A DNA stretch of 64,000 nucleotides from Saccharospirillum impatiens DSM 12546 (GCF_000423605.1 NZ_AUIH01000001.1:89701-153700), one strand, 5' to 3'. Positions 44,698 to 54,185 are shown, numbered from the stretch's first letter. The notes: generated from the letters alone by a model not told the origin. A program made the numbers and translations.

Positions 44698-45381
44698 GTG
44701 AAAAAGAAACTAGCAATTGTCGCGGTCATTGCCATAGCCGTCGCACTGTTCTTTATTTTTGATCTGCAACAGTGGCTGACTCTCGATGGTCTGAATGCCG
44801 GCCAGGCACAGTTTCAGGCCTGGCTCACTGATTACCCGGTGCTGGTCAGCGCCGCCTACTTTTTTATCTATGTGATTGTTACCGCGTTGTCGTTGCCTGG
44901 TGCCACCATCATGACATTGGCTGGCGGGGCCCTGTTCGGGTTGGCCTGGGGTCTTCTGCTGGTCTCATTTGCCAGTACGGTGGGAGCGACCCTGGCATTT
45001 TTGGTAGCCCGGTATCTGTTGCGAGATACCGTGCAAAACCGGTTTGGTGAACGCCTTAAAGCCATTAACCAGGGCGTTGAAAGAGAGGGCGGTTTTTACC
45101 TGTTCACCTTACGCCTGGTGCCTGCATTCCCGTTTTTCCTGATCAATTTGCTGATGGGCCTAACACCCATTAAAGCCTGGACATTCTACTGGGTCAGCCA
45201 GGTTGGTATGTTGGCAGGCACTGCGGTCTATGTTAATGCTGGGACACAGCTAGGCCAACTCGACAGTCTGTCGGGTATCCTTTCGCCCAGTTTGCTGATT
45301 TCCTTTACCTTGCTGGGGCTATTTCCATTGGTTGCCAAAAAAGGGCTGTCCCTGATCCGCACTCAACGGGCAACAAGCTGA
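44698..45381 (+). CDS. TVP38/TMEM64 (DedA-superfamily) membrane protein
   Basis: 227 residues from GTG at 44698 (reads V-KKKLAIVAVIAIAVALF), with GGAG 11 bases upstream; an ATG at 44668 is the alternative. SNARE-associated domain segments: ALSLPGATIMTLAGGALFGLAWG, the glycine-rich re-entrant LVSFASTVGATLAFLVARYL, and RLVPAFPFFLINLLMGL. Members of this superfamily handle lipid scrambling or flipping or proton-dependent transport. The likely partner is the DUF547 protein encoded immediately upstream. Confidence 0.92.
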   Translation: MKKKLAIVAVIAIAVALFFIFDLQQWLTLDGLNAGQAQFQAWLTDYPVLVSAAYFFIYVIVTALSLPGATIMTLAGGALFGLAWGLLLVSFASTVGATLAFLVARYLLRDTVQNRFGERLKAINQGVEREGGFYLFTLRLVPAFPFFLINLLMGLTPIKAWTFYWVSQVGMLAGTAVYVNAGTQLGQLDSLSGILSPSLLISFTLLGLFPLVAKKGLSLIRTQRATS

Positions 45382-45539
45382 GGGGGCGTATCATTCTGGT
45401 AGAGCTCGGGCGAGCCGCTTTGTCAAACACCGGCCGCAATTATTGACAGGCTCATACCCTTCTGTCTGTTTCGCGACAGTGGCTGGTCAGTTGGCAAACA
45501 TCAGTAAGGCACTTTGATGTGACGGTTCTCGGTGAACAT

Positions 45540-45564
45540 AAAAAAAGGGGCGCCTGGCGCCCCT
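45540..45564 (-). terminator. Intrinsic terminator of the beta-amylase gene
   Basis: An 8-bp stem AGGGGCGC/GCGCCCCT with a 3-base loop (45546-45564). On the minus strand it is followed by seven T residues (45540-45546 on the plus strand are A). It lies about 30 bp after the beta-amylase stop. Confidence 0.9.
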
Positions 45565-45592
45565 CTCGGTTTTAGAGTTCGGTAGACCGGGT

Positions 45593-47572
45593 TCAGAATT
45601 CTACGAATAGAGCACTGTTACTGTTGCGTTCGAACACATTTATTTTCCCGCATTGTGCCATGTGGTTGCCTGAGCTGTAGGGTGTACCGCTTTGGTTGAT
45701 CGTGCCTTCCCAGCCCGGGCCATTCGAGATGTAGCTTTTTACTTCAAACCAGCCGTTGACGGTGTTTGCGCAATCCATCTGCACGTCCAACATCCAGTAG
45801 TGGTCGCCATAGGTGTTGAGCGCTGATTCGCCATAACCATCAAACGGTACGGTGCGCAGTGTTCCCCAGCTTCCGGGCCAGTTGTTGGTGGTCCAGTCCA
45901 TGGCTGTGCCTTCTGCACCCGCACCCTGATTCGCCTCGATGCCATACCAGTCCAGATACAGGTCCCCGCTCTTCCACGACGCTGTCGTGCTGTTCAGCAG
46001 ATTGTTGTGCTGTATGCGTAACGCACACTCGGTATTCCAGGTTTGGCAATTGCGACCAAGACTCGTGTTCGCGTAGGTGTGATCGATACCGCCGCGGATG
46101 AACAGATCCTGTCCGGACTCGGTCGGCCCGTACATAAAGATAACCGTGCGCTGAAAATCGCCGGGTTCATCAATAGTTAGATAATTGTTAATGAATTGCT
46201 CGTATCGATACTGACCGGTGCCTCCGGAAGCAACCTGATTGATGCGCAGTACGGTCATGCCACTGTAGCTGGCGTAGTCAAAAGCGTTTTCAATGTTGTC
46301 CCAGCCGGTGTCAGTGGTTGCGCCTCCGGCCAGGGCATTTTCACCTTTGATTGGTACGCCCTGGGCTTCGGCTTCTTCTGCGACCCAGAAGACAAGGGTT
46401 TGGGCCAGTGACTGGCCGCTGCCATTGGGATCATCGCTCATTTCCAGGGCGGTAAAGTGCAATACAACACCGCGCTGTTCCTGTTGGTAGCTCGCAGCGA
46501 CACCCACGATGTCTGCATAGCCATGCCCAGTGGCGGGGCTGGTCAAGTCGATGTCTGATGGGATCAGGCCGGCTGCTATTTCCGCACTGCGTCGGGTGTT
46601 GTCGGAAGCCGACATTTTCCAGTGAATGCCCGGTATTTTCATGCCCAACTCAATGTCAGCAAAGGCGCCGTTGAAGCCGACCAGTGCGGTATCCATCATG
46701 TTGTAGCCATGACCCATCAGGCTGTCGTGGTACCAGCGCACGAAATCCTGTCCGTACTGGGTGTAGAAGTGCTCACCGTTGCTAATGAAACTCCCTGCGT
46801 TTGCAGGCGGGTTAATGTCACTGACCTGTCCCAGTGAAAACCCCCAAGCGTTGTTGACGCCAGTCAGGCTGCCGTATTTGTTGATAGCCCAATTGCGAAA
46901 ATCCGCTTTTGCCGGATCGCTGTAGGACTGAAACCCTCCGCGTGTAGGGTATCCGGTGCCAGTATCATGACTGTTGTAGGAGGGGTAACGCAGTTCTCCG
47001 GCAGGCCCCATTGAGATGTTGATTTCGTCAATGTCACCGGCCAGTTGGCTGTAGCGTGCTTCAAACGCCTCCATGAACTCCTGATATTCGCTCAACACAT
47101 AGCTGTCTGCCCAAAGCGATACGGTTTCTATCGACTCATTGCCCTGTTCACTCTTGTAACGCAGGTCAGACGCGGGCACGGGGAAGTGATTCCAGATCCA
47201 TCCCGGTATGGGGATATTGCAGGTATCGCCGACGTTGCCGCCGCATTGGTGAAACGACATGATGGGCACGATATCAAGGCCCGCGGCCGTGATGCGCCCA
47301 AACAGGTCGTCGTAGTAACTCCAGTCAAACTGCTGGTCACCGGCTGCTTCGACTTTCCCCCACCAGACATCGACCGAGACGGCGGTTACGCCCATGGCGT
47401 TGGCGGTGTTCATCTGGTATTCAAAGGCGCCGTAATCGTTGACTTCAAGCGGAGCCATGACATTGGCGGACTGGGCCATATCGGCCAGTGCAGGCGCTGT
47501 AAAGGCGCACAGGGCCAGGGCTGTGCCCAGTACATTGCCCATGAGTGATCTGGATTGGCGGTCTGGTTGCAT
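45593..47572 (-). CDS. Secreted glycoside hydrolase family 14 beta-amylase
   Basis: 659 residues from the ATG at 47572 (MQPDRQSRS), with AGAGG 9 bases upstream; the open frame to 47650 is less likely. A signal peptide (VLGTALALCAFTAPALA) leads to a GH14 barrel: MGVTAVSVDVWWGKVEA, SFHQCGGNVGDTC, the catalytic acid in MGPAGELRYPSY and the second catalytic Glu in LHFTALEMSDD. Residues about 490-659 form an extra C-terminal beta domain with several Cys (NCQTWNTECALR, MAQCGKINVFE), probably for starch binding or an ordered protein-protein contact. It releases maltose from starch outside the cell. Family GH14 is sparse in gammaproteobacteria. Confidence 0.95.
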   Translation of the reverse strand: MQPDRQSRSLMGNVLGTALALCAFTAPALADMAQSANVMAPLEVNDYGAFEYQMNTANAMGVTAVSVDVWWGKVEAAGDQQFDWSYYDDLFGRITAAGLDIVPIMSFHQCGGNVGDTCNIPIPGWIWNHFPVPASDLRYKSEQGNESIETVSLWADSYVLSEYQEFMEAFEARYSQLAGDIDEINISMGPAGELRYPSYNSHDTGTGYPTRGGFQSYSDPAKADFRNWAINKYGSLTGVNNAWGFSLGQVSDINPPANAGSFISNGEHFYTQYGQDFVRWYHDSLMGHGYNMMDTALVGFNGAFADIELGMKIPGIHWKMSASDNTRRSAEIAAGLIPSDIDLTSPATGHGYADIVGVAASYQQEQRGVVLHFTALEMSDDPNGSGQSLAQTLVFWVAEEAEAQGVPIKGENALAGGATTDTGWDNIENAFDYASYSGMTVLRINQVASGGTGQYRYEQFINNYLTIDEPGDFQRTVIFMYGPTESGQDLFIRGGIDHTYANTSLGRNCQTWNTECALRIQHNNLLNSTTASWKSGDLYLDWYGIEANQGAGAEGTAMDWTTNNWPGSWGTLRTVPFDGYGESALNTYGDHYWMLDVQMDCANTVNGWFEVKSYISNGPGWEGTINQSGTPYSSGNHMAQCGKINVFERNSNSALFVEF

Positions 47573-47783
47573 GTTGGTGACCTCTTCTTGTTGTCGTTGT
47601 AAGGAAAACCCATCCTGAAGTATCCACATTGGGCTCGCCCTGTAATCCATCCGGGGGGCGTAATTTGAGGGGGGTTGGGTAATTGGGCGGGTCTGGTGAC
47701 GGTTAACGGCCCATTGGACTCCCTTCTGGTGCGCGGTTATTGTTGCAACCCGTCGTTGCCGCGCTGCGTGAATTGAGGAAGCT

Positions 47784-48683
47784 ATGCCACTGCTCTATTT
47801 TTTGGCCCCATTGGGGACTGTATTAATCTGGTCCGGGAATATGACCATCAATCAACTGACGGTGGGGGCTATCGCGCCTAGTAGTATCGCGTTTCTGCGC
47901 TGGTTGCTGGCTTTGTTGATTCTGACCCCATTCTTGATGCCGAAAGCCTGGCAATATCGCGCAACGATTCGTCGTGAGTGGCCCAAACTGGCCTTTCTGG
48001 GGCTGCTGGGCATGGCGCTGTGGCAGGGGCTGGCCTATGTGGCAGCGGAAACAACCTCAGCCACCAATATGGGCATTCTGGCGGCCATGGTGCCGCTGCT
48101 TACCGTCTTGCTGAGCGCGGTGATTCTGCGCGAACCCCCGACACTGGGTGGCATTTTGGGAGGCCTGCTGGCCCTGGTCGGTGTGTCGGTTCTGCTCGGC
48201 AAGGGCAACCCACTGATTCTACTGGACTTGAACGTCGCACCCGGCGATGCGCTGATGGTGGTTGCCGCCACCTGCTATGCCCTGTATGGCGTCATGCTGA
48301 AGCGTTGGCCCTTTGATCTGCCGCCCTGGGTGCTGCTCTATGCCCAGGTGTGTTTTGCGGTGCTGTTCTTGTTGCCCGGTTACCTGCTGGGGCCGATGAC
48401 ACCGATCGACGGCAGTAACCTGGGGTTGATTCTCTATGCGGGCATTCCCGCTTCCATCATCACCACGTTTTTGTGGATGCGAGCCATACGTCAAATTGGT
48501 GCCAGTCAGGCCAGTATTTTTATCAACCTGATGCCGCTGTTCAGTGCGCTGATCGCCATGGCGTTTCTGGGTGAGCGGGTAGCACTGTTTCATCTGGTCG
48601 GCGGGTTGTTGGTGTTGGCCGGGGTGGTTATGGCGCAAACATTAACCCAGCCCTTCAGAAAGACTGCAGGCATGAGTGGATAG
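47784..48683 (+). CDS. EamA-family (DMT) membrane transporter
   Basis: 299 residues with ten membrane helices in two EamA repeats: FLAPLGTVLIWSGNMTINQL opens the first and GDALMVVAATCYALYGVML the second. EYVA... style conserved glycine/proline segments (GILAAMVPLLTVLLSAVIL) are present. Drug/metabolite exporter family, substrate unknown. Ends at a plausible intrinsic terminator at 48686-48715. Confidence 0.93.
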   Translation: MPLLYFLAPLGTVLIWSGNMTINQLTVGAIAPSSIAFLRWLLALLILTPFLMPKAWQYRATIRREWPKLAFLGLLGMALWQGLAYVAAETTSATNMGILAAMVPLLTVLLSAVILREPPTLGGILGGLLALVGVSVLLGKGNPLILLDLNVAPGDALMVVAATCYALYGVMLKRWPFDLPPWVLLYAQVCFAVLFLLPGYLLGPMTPIDGSNLGLILYAGIPASIITTFLWMRAIRQIGASQASIFINLMPLFSALIAMAFLGERVALFHLVGGLLVLAGVVMAQTLTQPFRKTAGMSG

Positions 48684-48685
48684 CC

Positions 48686-48715
48686 TAAAGGCCGCCCGGG
48701 TATCACCGGCCTTTA
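48686..48715 (+). terminator. Likely terminator after the EamA gene
   Basis: A 9-bp stem TAAAGGCCG/CGGCCTTTA with a 12-base loop and a TTA-rich tail (TTTATTAA), starting three bases after the stop codon. Confidence 0.65.
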
Positions 48716-48777
48716 TTAACGTGCGTGCTGCGACACCTGCACGGGCAACCCAGTATGACCGCTATCCTTTTTGACCG

Positions 48778-49239
48778 CTACCGGGCTTCCTTCAGTGGGG
48801 CCCTGCTCATCTGGTTAACCCCTGCAGTGGCTTTCTGCAGCAATTGAATGAATTGCGATCGTTCCTCTCCATCCAGACCGCACAGCATTTGTGTCTGTGC
48901 CGCTTCTACCGCAGGAGCCAGTGTTTGCAGCGCGCCTGAGCCGAGGTCGGATAATTTCAACACCCGGGCTCTACGGTCTGTCGGGCTGACTTCCCGCGCC
49001 AGCAAGCCCTTCTGCACCAGCCGGTCTACGACCCCGCCAATGGTCGTGCGGTCATAGGCGATCAACCCGGCCAGAGTCACCTGGTCGATGCCCGGGTGCG
49101 CTTCAATTTTGGCGAGGGCCGCGTATTGAACCGGTGTCAGGTCGTAACCGAGTTTTGCTACTTCTGCGTGAAAAATAGCCACAGAGGCCTGATGGTAGCG
49201 CCGTATCAGGTGGCCGGGCATGGTGTTGACGTCGGTCAT
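48778..49239 (-). CDS. MarR-family transcriptional regulator
   Basis: 153 residues from the ATG at 49239 (MTDVNTMPGHL), which has GGAG six bases upstream; an in-frame ATG at 49260 has none. Winged helix visible as LTPVQYAALAKIEAHPGIDQ, TLAGLIAYDRTTIGGVVDRLV and the wing ARVLKLSD. It is divergent from the flavin hydroxylase gene and should repress it, with an aromatic acid as inducer by family analogy. Confidence 0.93.
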   Translation of the reverse strand: MTDVNTMPGHLIRRYHQASVAIFHAEVAKLGYDLTPVQYAALAKIEAHPGIDQVTLAGLIAYDRTTIGGVVDRLVQKGLLAREVSPTDRRARVLKLSDLGSGALQTLAPAVEAAQTQMLCGLDGEERSQFIQLLQKATAGVNQMSRAPLKEAR

Positions 49240-49263
49240 CCAAGTCTCCGATCGGGTCATTAT

Positions 49264-49298
49264 TTGACAGGCATACTGATGATCAGCATACTGAGTAT
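49264..49298 (+). promoter_or_regulatory. Promoter with overlapping operator for the hydroxylase gene
   Basis: TTGACA (49264-49269), a 17-bp spacer and CATACT (49287-49292) make a good sigma-70 promoter. Two direct copies of GCATACTGA (49271-49279 and 49286-49294) and the 11-bp palindrome ATACT-G-AGTAT (49288-49298) overlap the spacer and -10, a suitable site for MarR repression. Confidence 0.65.
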
Positions 49299-49379
49299 AT
49301 GTTCTTCCAACAGAGTGCTCTGTTGGTGTTGGGCATCCATACTACCATTGAGCAGCCTGAACAGGCTTGGGGGAAGGTT

Positions 49380-51323
49380 ATGCAATTTCATTTGGAAGGC
49401 TTTAAAACCGGAGATCCAATGGTGTTGGACCCATCAGAGTCGGCAAGAACCTGTCCGCAGGCTGATTCGCTGCCCGAGCAAGTCGACGTACTGATCGTCG
49501 GTTGCGGACCAGCCGGCCTGACACTGGCTGCTCAATTGGCGGCTTTCCCTGACATCAGCACGCGTATTATCGAGCAAAAAGACGGCCCTTTGCAGCTAGG
49601 CCAAGCAGACGGTGTGGCTTGTCGAACCATGGAAATGTTCGAGGCTTTTGGCTTCAGTGAGCGGTTGATGAAAGAAGCTTATTGGGTCAATGAAGTAACC
49701 TTCTGGAAACCTGACGGCGCCCAGCCAGACAATATTGTTCGCAGTGGCCGCGTTCAGGATACCGAAGACGGTTTGTCGGAATTCCCGCACGTCATTCTGA
49801 ACCAGGCGCGGGTGCATGACTTTTATCTTGAGGCGATGCGTAACAGCCCTAACCGTCTGGTGCCGGACTATTCGCGCAGTCTGCTAGATGTTGAGGTTGA
49901 TCGTTCCCGTGCAGACTACCCGGTGACGGTCCGCGTTGGCAGAATTGATGCGCAGCACCAGGGTCAGGAAGAAGTCGTCAGGGCGCGGTACGTTGTCGGT
50001 TGTGACGGCGCCCGCAGCGTCGTGCGCAAGTCCATTGGTCGCCAATTGCGCGGTGACTCGGCCAATCAGGCCTGGGGCGTGATGGATATTCTGGCGGTAA
50101 CCGACTTCCCGGACATTCGCCTGAAAGCCGCCATTCACTCCGCCAGTGACGGTAATGTGCTGATCATTCCGCGCGAAGGCGGTTATCTGGTGCGACTCTA
50201 TGTGGAAATGGACAAGCTCAGCGACAATGAGCGCGTAGCCAGCAAGAATATTACCGTCGACCACCTGATCGCCGCTGCTCAGCGTGTTTTTCATCCCTAC
50301 ACGCTCGATGTCAAGGAAGTGGCCTGGTGGTCGGTGTATGAAATCGGTCAGCGCATTTGCGATCACTACGACGACGTGGCCGACGACGCCAGGGCAAGTC
50401 CGGGCGTTCTGGATTCGCAGCCACGCGTGTTCATCGCTGGCGATGCCTGCCACACTCACAGCCCCAAGGCAGGGCAGGGCATGAATTTTTCCATGCAGGA
50501 TACGTTCAATCTGGGCTGGAAACTGGCGTCGGTTCTGCGCGGTCAGGCCAAGCCCGAACTGCTGCACAGCTACTCGCAAGAGCGCCAGACGGTGGCCCAG
50601 GAACTGATCGACTTCGATCGCAAGTGGGCAAAAATGTTCAGTGATCGTCCGACAGAGGGCGGCGGCGAAGGGGGTGTTGATCCCAAGGAATTTGAACACT
50701 ATTTTGTCAAGCAGGGCCGCTTCACGGCAGGCACTGAAACGCATTATCAGCCCTCCTTGATTTGCGGGGACCGAAGACATCAGCATCTGGCGGAAGGCTT
50801 CACCATTGGCAAGCGTTTCCATTCAGCGCCGGTTGTACGTCTGGCCGATGCCCGGCCAATGCAGTTGGGCCATATTGCCAGAGCCGATGGTCGCTGGCGG
50901 ATGTACGCCTTTGCCGGTGCCGGTGATTCTGCGGGTACACACTCAGCTGTACGCGCGCTCTGTGAGTTCTTGTCGGACTCTCCCGACTCTCCGCTAAAAC
51001 GATTGACTCAGCAGGGTCAGGACATTGATTCGGTTTTTGACCTGCGAGCCATTTTTCAGCCATCACATCGGGATCTGTCACTGGAGGCATTGCCAGCCCT
51101 GTTGTTACCGCGCAAAGGTCGCTACGGGCTGACCGATTATGAGAAAGTGTTTTGTGCGAACTTGAAAAACGGACAGGATATTTTTGATCTTCGGTCTGTC
51201 GACCGCACACAAGGGTGTCTGGTGATTGTGCGTCCGGATCAATATGTGGCTCAGGTGTTGCCGCTGGAGGCACATCAGGCACTGGCTGATTTCTTTGCTG
51301 GTTTTATGCTGCCCCAACATTGA
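49380..51323 (+). CDS. FAD-dependent aromatic-ring hydroxylase, 3-hydroxybenzoate 4-monooxygenase type
   Basis: 647 residues from the ATG at 49380 (MQFHLEGFKTG), preceded by GGGGGAAGG. FAD-binding motifs: VDVLIVGCGPAGLTLA, YVVGCDGARSVVRKS and FIAGDACHTHSPKAGQGMN. A C-terminal thioredoxin-like domain follows (about 480-647), as in phenol 2-monooxygenase and 3-hydroxybenzoate 4-monooxygenase (MobA). It hydroxylates a phenolic ring using NAD(P)H. Ring-cleavage genes are not present in the window, so the pathway end is not visible. Controlled probably by the divergent MarR protein. Confidence 0.92.
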   Translation: MQFHLEGFKTGDPMVLDPSESARTCPQADSLPEQVDVLIVGCGPAGLTLAAQLAAFPDISTRIIEQKDGPLQLGQADGVACRTMEMFEAFGFSERLMKEAYWVNEVTFWKPDGAQPDNIVRSGRVQDTEDGLSEFPHVILNQARVHDFYLEAMRNSPNRLVPDYSRSLLDVEVDRSRADYPVTVRVGRIDAQHQGQEEVVRARYVVGCDGARSVVRKSIGRQLRGDSANQAWGVMDILAVTDFPDIRLKAAIHSASDGNVLIIPREGGYLVRLYVEMDKLSDNERVASKNITVDHLIAAAQRVFHPYTLDVKEVAWWSVYEIGQRICDHYDDVADDARASPGVLDSQPRVFIAGDACHTHSPKAGQGMNFSMQDTFNLGWKLASVLRGQAKPELLHSYSQERQTVAQELIDFDRKWAKMFSDRPTEGGGEGGVDPKEFEHYFVKQGRFTAGTETHYQPSLICGDRRHQHLAEGFTIGKRFHSAPVVRLADARPMQLGHIARADGRWRMYAFAGAGDSAGTHSAVRALCEFLSDSPDSPLKRLTQQGQDIDSVFDLRAIFQPSHRDLSLEALPALLLPRKGRYGLTDYEKVFCANLKNGQDIFDLRSVDRTQGCLVIVRPDQYVAQVLPLEAHQALADFFAGFMLPQH

Positions 51324-51404
51324 CCGGCACTGTTCCAGGCCCCCTTGTTTCGTCAGTGGTTGCTAGCTGCTAGGCTAAAGGTTGTTTGGCGCGAAGGGGG
51401 CCGC

Positions 51405-52295
51405 ATGTCGACAATCGCCACAAAGGCAGAGGGATCTGAAGCTGTTGGGAAGAGCGCTTCCCTGCAGCACAGGGAGTACCCTGCCTGCCGCACACTTGAC
51501 CCCTTTGTGACTCGCTATTTGCACAGTTACGGACCGACTGCAGCCACCGTCGTAGTGCCGCCAACCGGGGCGCACTACATCACGCATGTGATTGGTGAAC
51601 CCATGCAAATGCGGTTTGCCAATACCTTCTGGCCGAGGTGTCCGAGTGTGTTTGTTGGCGGGCAGCTGAGAAAAGAAATGCCGGTCGCCACCGTTGCTGA
51701 AGGCACGCAACTGCTGGGCGTAGAATTCCGACCAACAGGCTTCTATCGGCTGTTCCATAACGATTGCCGGCAATTTACCGACGGCATAACTGATATCCGT
51801 GAAATTGCCCCCGAATGGGCCGCCGGGCTGTATTCTGCTTTGTTCGACGCGAAGTCGATATCGGCGAAAATCAACGTTCTTGAGCATTATCTAAGTTGTC
51901 GTATCGATGCTGCTTTGGCCACCACGGAAGTAGACCGCGCAGTTGCATTGATAGAACGAAGCAACGGGTGTGTGCGAGTGGATGAGTTAGCAGAACAGTG
52001 CAATTGCAACGCCAAGAAACTCTACCGCCATTTCCAAAAAACGATTGGAGTCTCGCCCAAATATTTTTCAAAAATTGTTCAGATCAACAGTGTCGTCGCG
52101 CACATTAAGTCCGGACATTGCGAAGGGTTACAGCAGATTGCCCTCGCGCAGGGCTATTACGATCAAGCCCATTTCACTCGGGATTTTCAACGTTTTATCG
52201 GTACCAATCCGCTCGATTTTCTGCGCCACCCCACCCCTTTCCTAAGCACCTATCTCGGTCGAATGGCCAACTGTGATGCGCTTTCCGAGCCTTGA
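51405..52295 (+). CDS. AraC-family transcriptional regulator
   Basis: 296 residues from the ATG at 51405, with GAAGGGGG upstream. The N-terminal sensor region contains FVTRYLHSYGPTAATVVVPP and LLGVEFRPTGFYRLFHND, the style of DUF6597-type AraC regulators. The helix-turn-helix pair is VRVDELAEQCNCNAKKLYRHF and GLQQIALAQGYYDQAHFTRDF. It follows the hydroxylase by 81 bp and may act on it or on the lipoprotein gene downstream; the target is not evident. Confidence 0.92.
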   Translation: MSTIATKAEGSEAVGKSASLQHREYPACRTLDPFVTRYLHSYGPTAATVVVPPTGAHYITHVIGEPMQMRFANTFWPRCPSVFVGGQLRKEMPVATVAEGTQLLGVEFRPTGFYRLFHNDCRQFTDGITDIREIAPEWAAGLYSALFDAKSISAKINVLEHYLSCRIDAALATTEVDRAVALIERSNGCVRVDELAEQCNCNAKKLYRHFQKTIGVSPKYFSKIVQINSVVAHIKSGHCEGLQQIALAQGYYDQAHFTRDFQRFIGTNPLDFLRHPTPFLSTYLGRMANCDALSEP

Positions 52296-52503
52296 GTGGC
52301 TCCTCTATTTGCTGCGGTCCGCTGTTGCTGAACTGTCTGATTTTTACAAGACGCGCCGCCTCGCAAGCGTTAAGTTTCGGGTGGCGGTTGAGATTCTGTG
52401 AATTTCAACGAATAGCCCCGGTCCACGGATGTGCCGGTGAAATCAGTGACTTAATAGCCACTGGTTTCGTGCGAAAAGTAACAGTGAATGTTTGCTTTTC
52501 ATC

Positions 52504-52534
52504 TGTTGAAAAAGGCAGGAGGCCTTTTTCAACA
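52504..52534. repeat. 13-bp perfect inverted repeat with AGGAG in the loop
   Basis: Arms TGTTGAAAAAGGC (52504-52516) and its complement (52522-52534) enclose the 5-base loop AGGAG. It lies 32 bases upstream of the lipoprotein start. It could terminate the araC transcript (the right arm contains TTTTT) or shape the lipoprotein leader. No other copy is recognised in the window. Confidence 0.7.
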
Positions 52535-52565
52535 ACCTGCTAAACAGGTAACCAGGAGCACTGTG

Positions 52566-54185
52566 ATGATTCCAGGGGAAACCAGTCATCGGCCGGAATA
52601 CCGGTTTGCGGATAAAGGCTGGAGCCGGGTGGCGATGGCAGCCACGCTCGTCTTACTAACCGCCTGCGGTGACAGCAGCGGCGACGGTGAAGATAACAGC
52701 CCGAATGGTGAACCCGGCGTGAGCGGCGCCGCACAAAAGGGGCCGTTTCATATGGGCGGTGACGCAGTCGCCACGAAGTTAACCGCCCAGGGTGATCTGT
52801 CGGAAGACTCGGTACAGGGTGAGATTACTGAGAATGGCGGCTATAACCTGCCGCTGTCGTCCATTGATTGGAGTGGCCCCACCTTACTGGTGCTCTCCGG
52901 TACCTATTTTGACGAAACTACGGCCAATTTCAGCAGTGATAGCCGGGCTTTGCATGCCGCCATCGATGTCGGCAACAGTGTGATAAACGCCAACGTCAAT
53001 CTCTATACTCACTTCAAGGCTGCTCGTGCACGGATATTGTTGTCCGATGGCGATTCCTTTGCTGACGCTATGGACCAGGCTCAGACTGAGCTGGAAGCGT
53101 TGACCGGCATTGAGAACGAGCCGGGCGAGCTGAACCTGCTGTCTGCGGGAACCGACATTCAGGCCGACAGCGCAAATCTGTTGTTGTTTTCAGCCGCCAG
53201 CCTGGCTGCTGGTCTGGATCAGCAGGCGCTGGACGCCATTGCGGATGACTTTGCTGATGATGGGTTGGTCAACGGCTCGGGTGAGGCGGCTTTTGTCGAT
53301 GTACAGGAAGCCGCAGAGAAGGATCCGGATCTGTTAGGGGATGCGCGGCTTGCGCTGCAAAACCAGTACAGCACTGAGCCTCCCCCAGGTGGCACAGGAG
53401 GGATGGCCTGGATGCTGGACGCCTGTGCGGCCGCCGCGCTGACTGAGCCAAGGGTCATGTGTGAAGGACTGGATTTTTACGGCAGTTCTTTCGATGACAG
53501 CGAAGCGTTTGTTACTTTTATTCCAGCCGTCAGTGGGCATTATGCGATCGAACTCTTTGGTGACCCCGGTGCTGATGATGACAACGCTGGTCGGTGTTCC
53601 TGGACCGTATACAGGGAGGCTGACACCTCTGCCGCAGACTCTGGCGACAGCGGATCAACCGATGGCTGGTGTGGCGTTGAGGATGTTACGTCGTCGCGCC
53701 TGAGGGGCGAGCGCGAATACTTTGTCAGGCCGATGGTCAGTAAGGATGATAACGATGGCCCAATCGCACAATTTAAACTGTCAGTGAACCGGGTATCCGA
53801 TGGACGGGAGTCCGCCGCAGGTGCTGTCGACATTCCAGTTGGAAGGGCTTTTGAGGCCGTTGTCGGAACGCTGATCAATACGTCCGACGAGAGCTTTTAT
53901 CGTTTCGATATTCCTGCGGGTGCGCAAGGCAGTTACACCATCATGGCCGGTGGTTACCCGTGCGGAAACGGCGAGCTGGAACTGACTCTGTACGAAGAAG
54001 CCTTTAGTTCGGAAGTTGACAGTGTCCGCGAAGCGGATGCGTGCAGCCAGTCGATGACTGTATCGTTGCAATCGGGTACGTATTTCCTGGCCGTACAGAA
54101 TTGGCTGGGAGGCTGGAACCGGGAGACCTTCAGACCCGCACCCGCAGGCATTGAGTTTGATTTGCGGGTAATGCCCGACCCCTGA
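52566..54185 (+). CDS. Large lipoprotein of unknown function
   Basis: 539 residues from the ATG at 52566. AGGAG lies 8 bases upstream; a GTG at 52563 is possible. The signal peptide ends in the lipobox VLLTACGDS, then an acidic, Gly/Ser-rich linker. Residues about 50-120 (AAQKGPFHMGGDAVATKL, GYNLPLSSIDWSGPTLLV) resemble the repeated N-terminal module of many gammaproteobacterial surface lipoproteins. The C-terminal half contains pre-peptidase-like beta domains (FVTFIPAVSGHYAIELFGD, FYRFDIPAGAQGSYTIM, TVSLQSGTYFLAVQNW). Probably anchored to the outer membrane; binding role unknown. Confidence 0.85.
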   Translation: MIPGETSHRPEYRFADKGWSRVAMAATLVLLTACGDSSGDGEDNSPNGEPGVSGAAQKGPFHMGGDAVATKLTAQGDLSEDSVQGEITENGGYNLPLSSIDWSGPTLLVLSGTYFDETTANFSSDSRALHAAIDVGNSVINANVNLYTHFKAARARILLSDGDSFADAMDQAQTELEALTGIENEPGELNLLSAGTDIQADSANLLLFSAASLAAGLDQQALDAIADDFADDGLVNGSGEAAFVDVQEAAEKDPDLLGDARLALQNQYSTEPPPGGTGGMAWMLDACAAAALTEPRVMCEGLDFYGSSFDDSEAFVTFIPAVSGHYAIELFGDPGADDDNAGRCSWTVYREADTSAADSGDSGSTDGWCGVEDVTSSRLRGEREYFVRPMVSKDDNDGPIAQFKLSVNRVSDGRESAAGAVDIPVGRAFEAVVGTLINTSDESFYRFDIPAGAQGSYTIMAGGYPCGNGELELTLYEEAFSSEVDSVREADACSQSMTVSLQSGTYFLAVQNWLGGWNRETFRPAPAGIEFDLRVMPDP

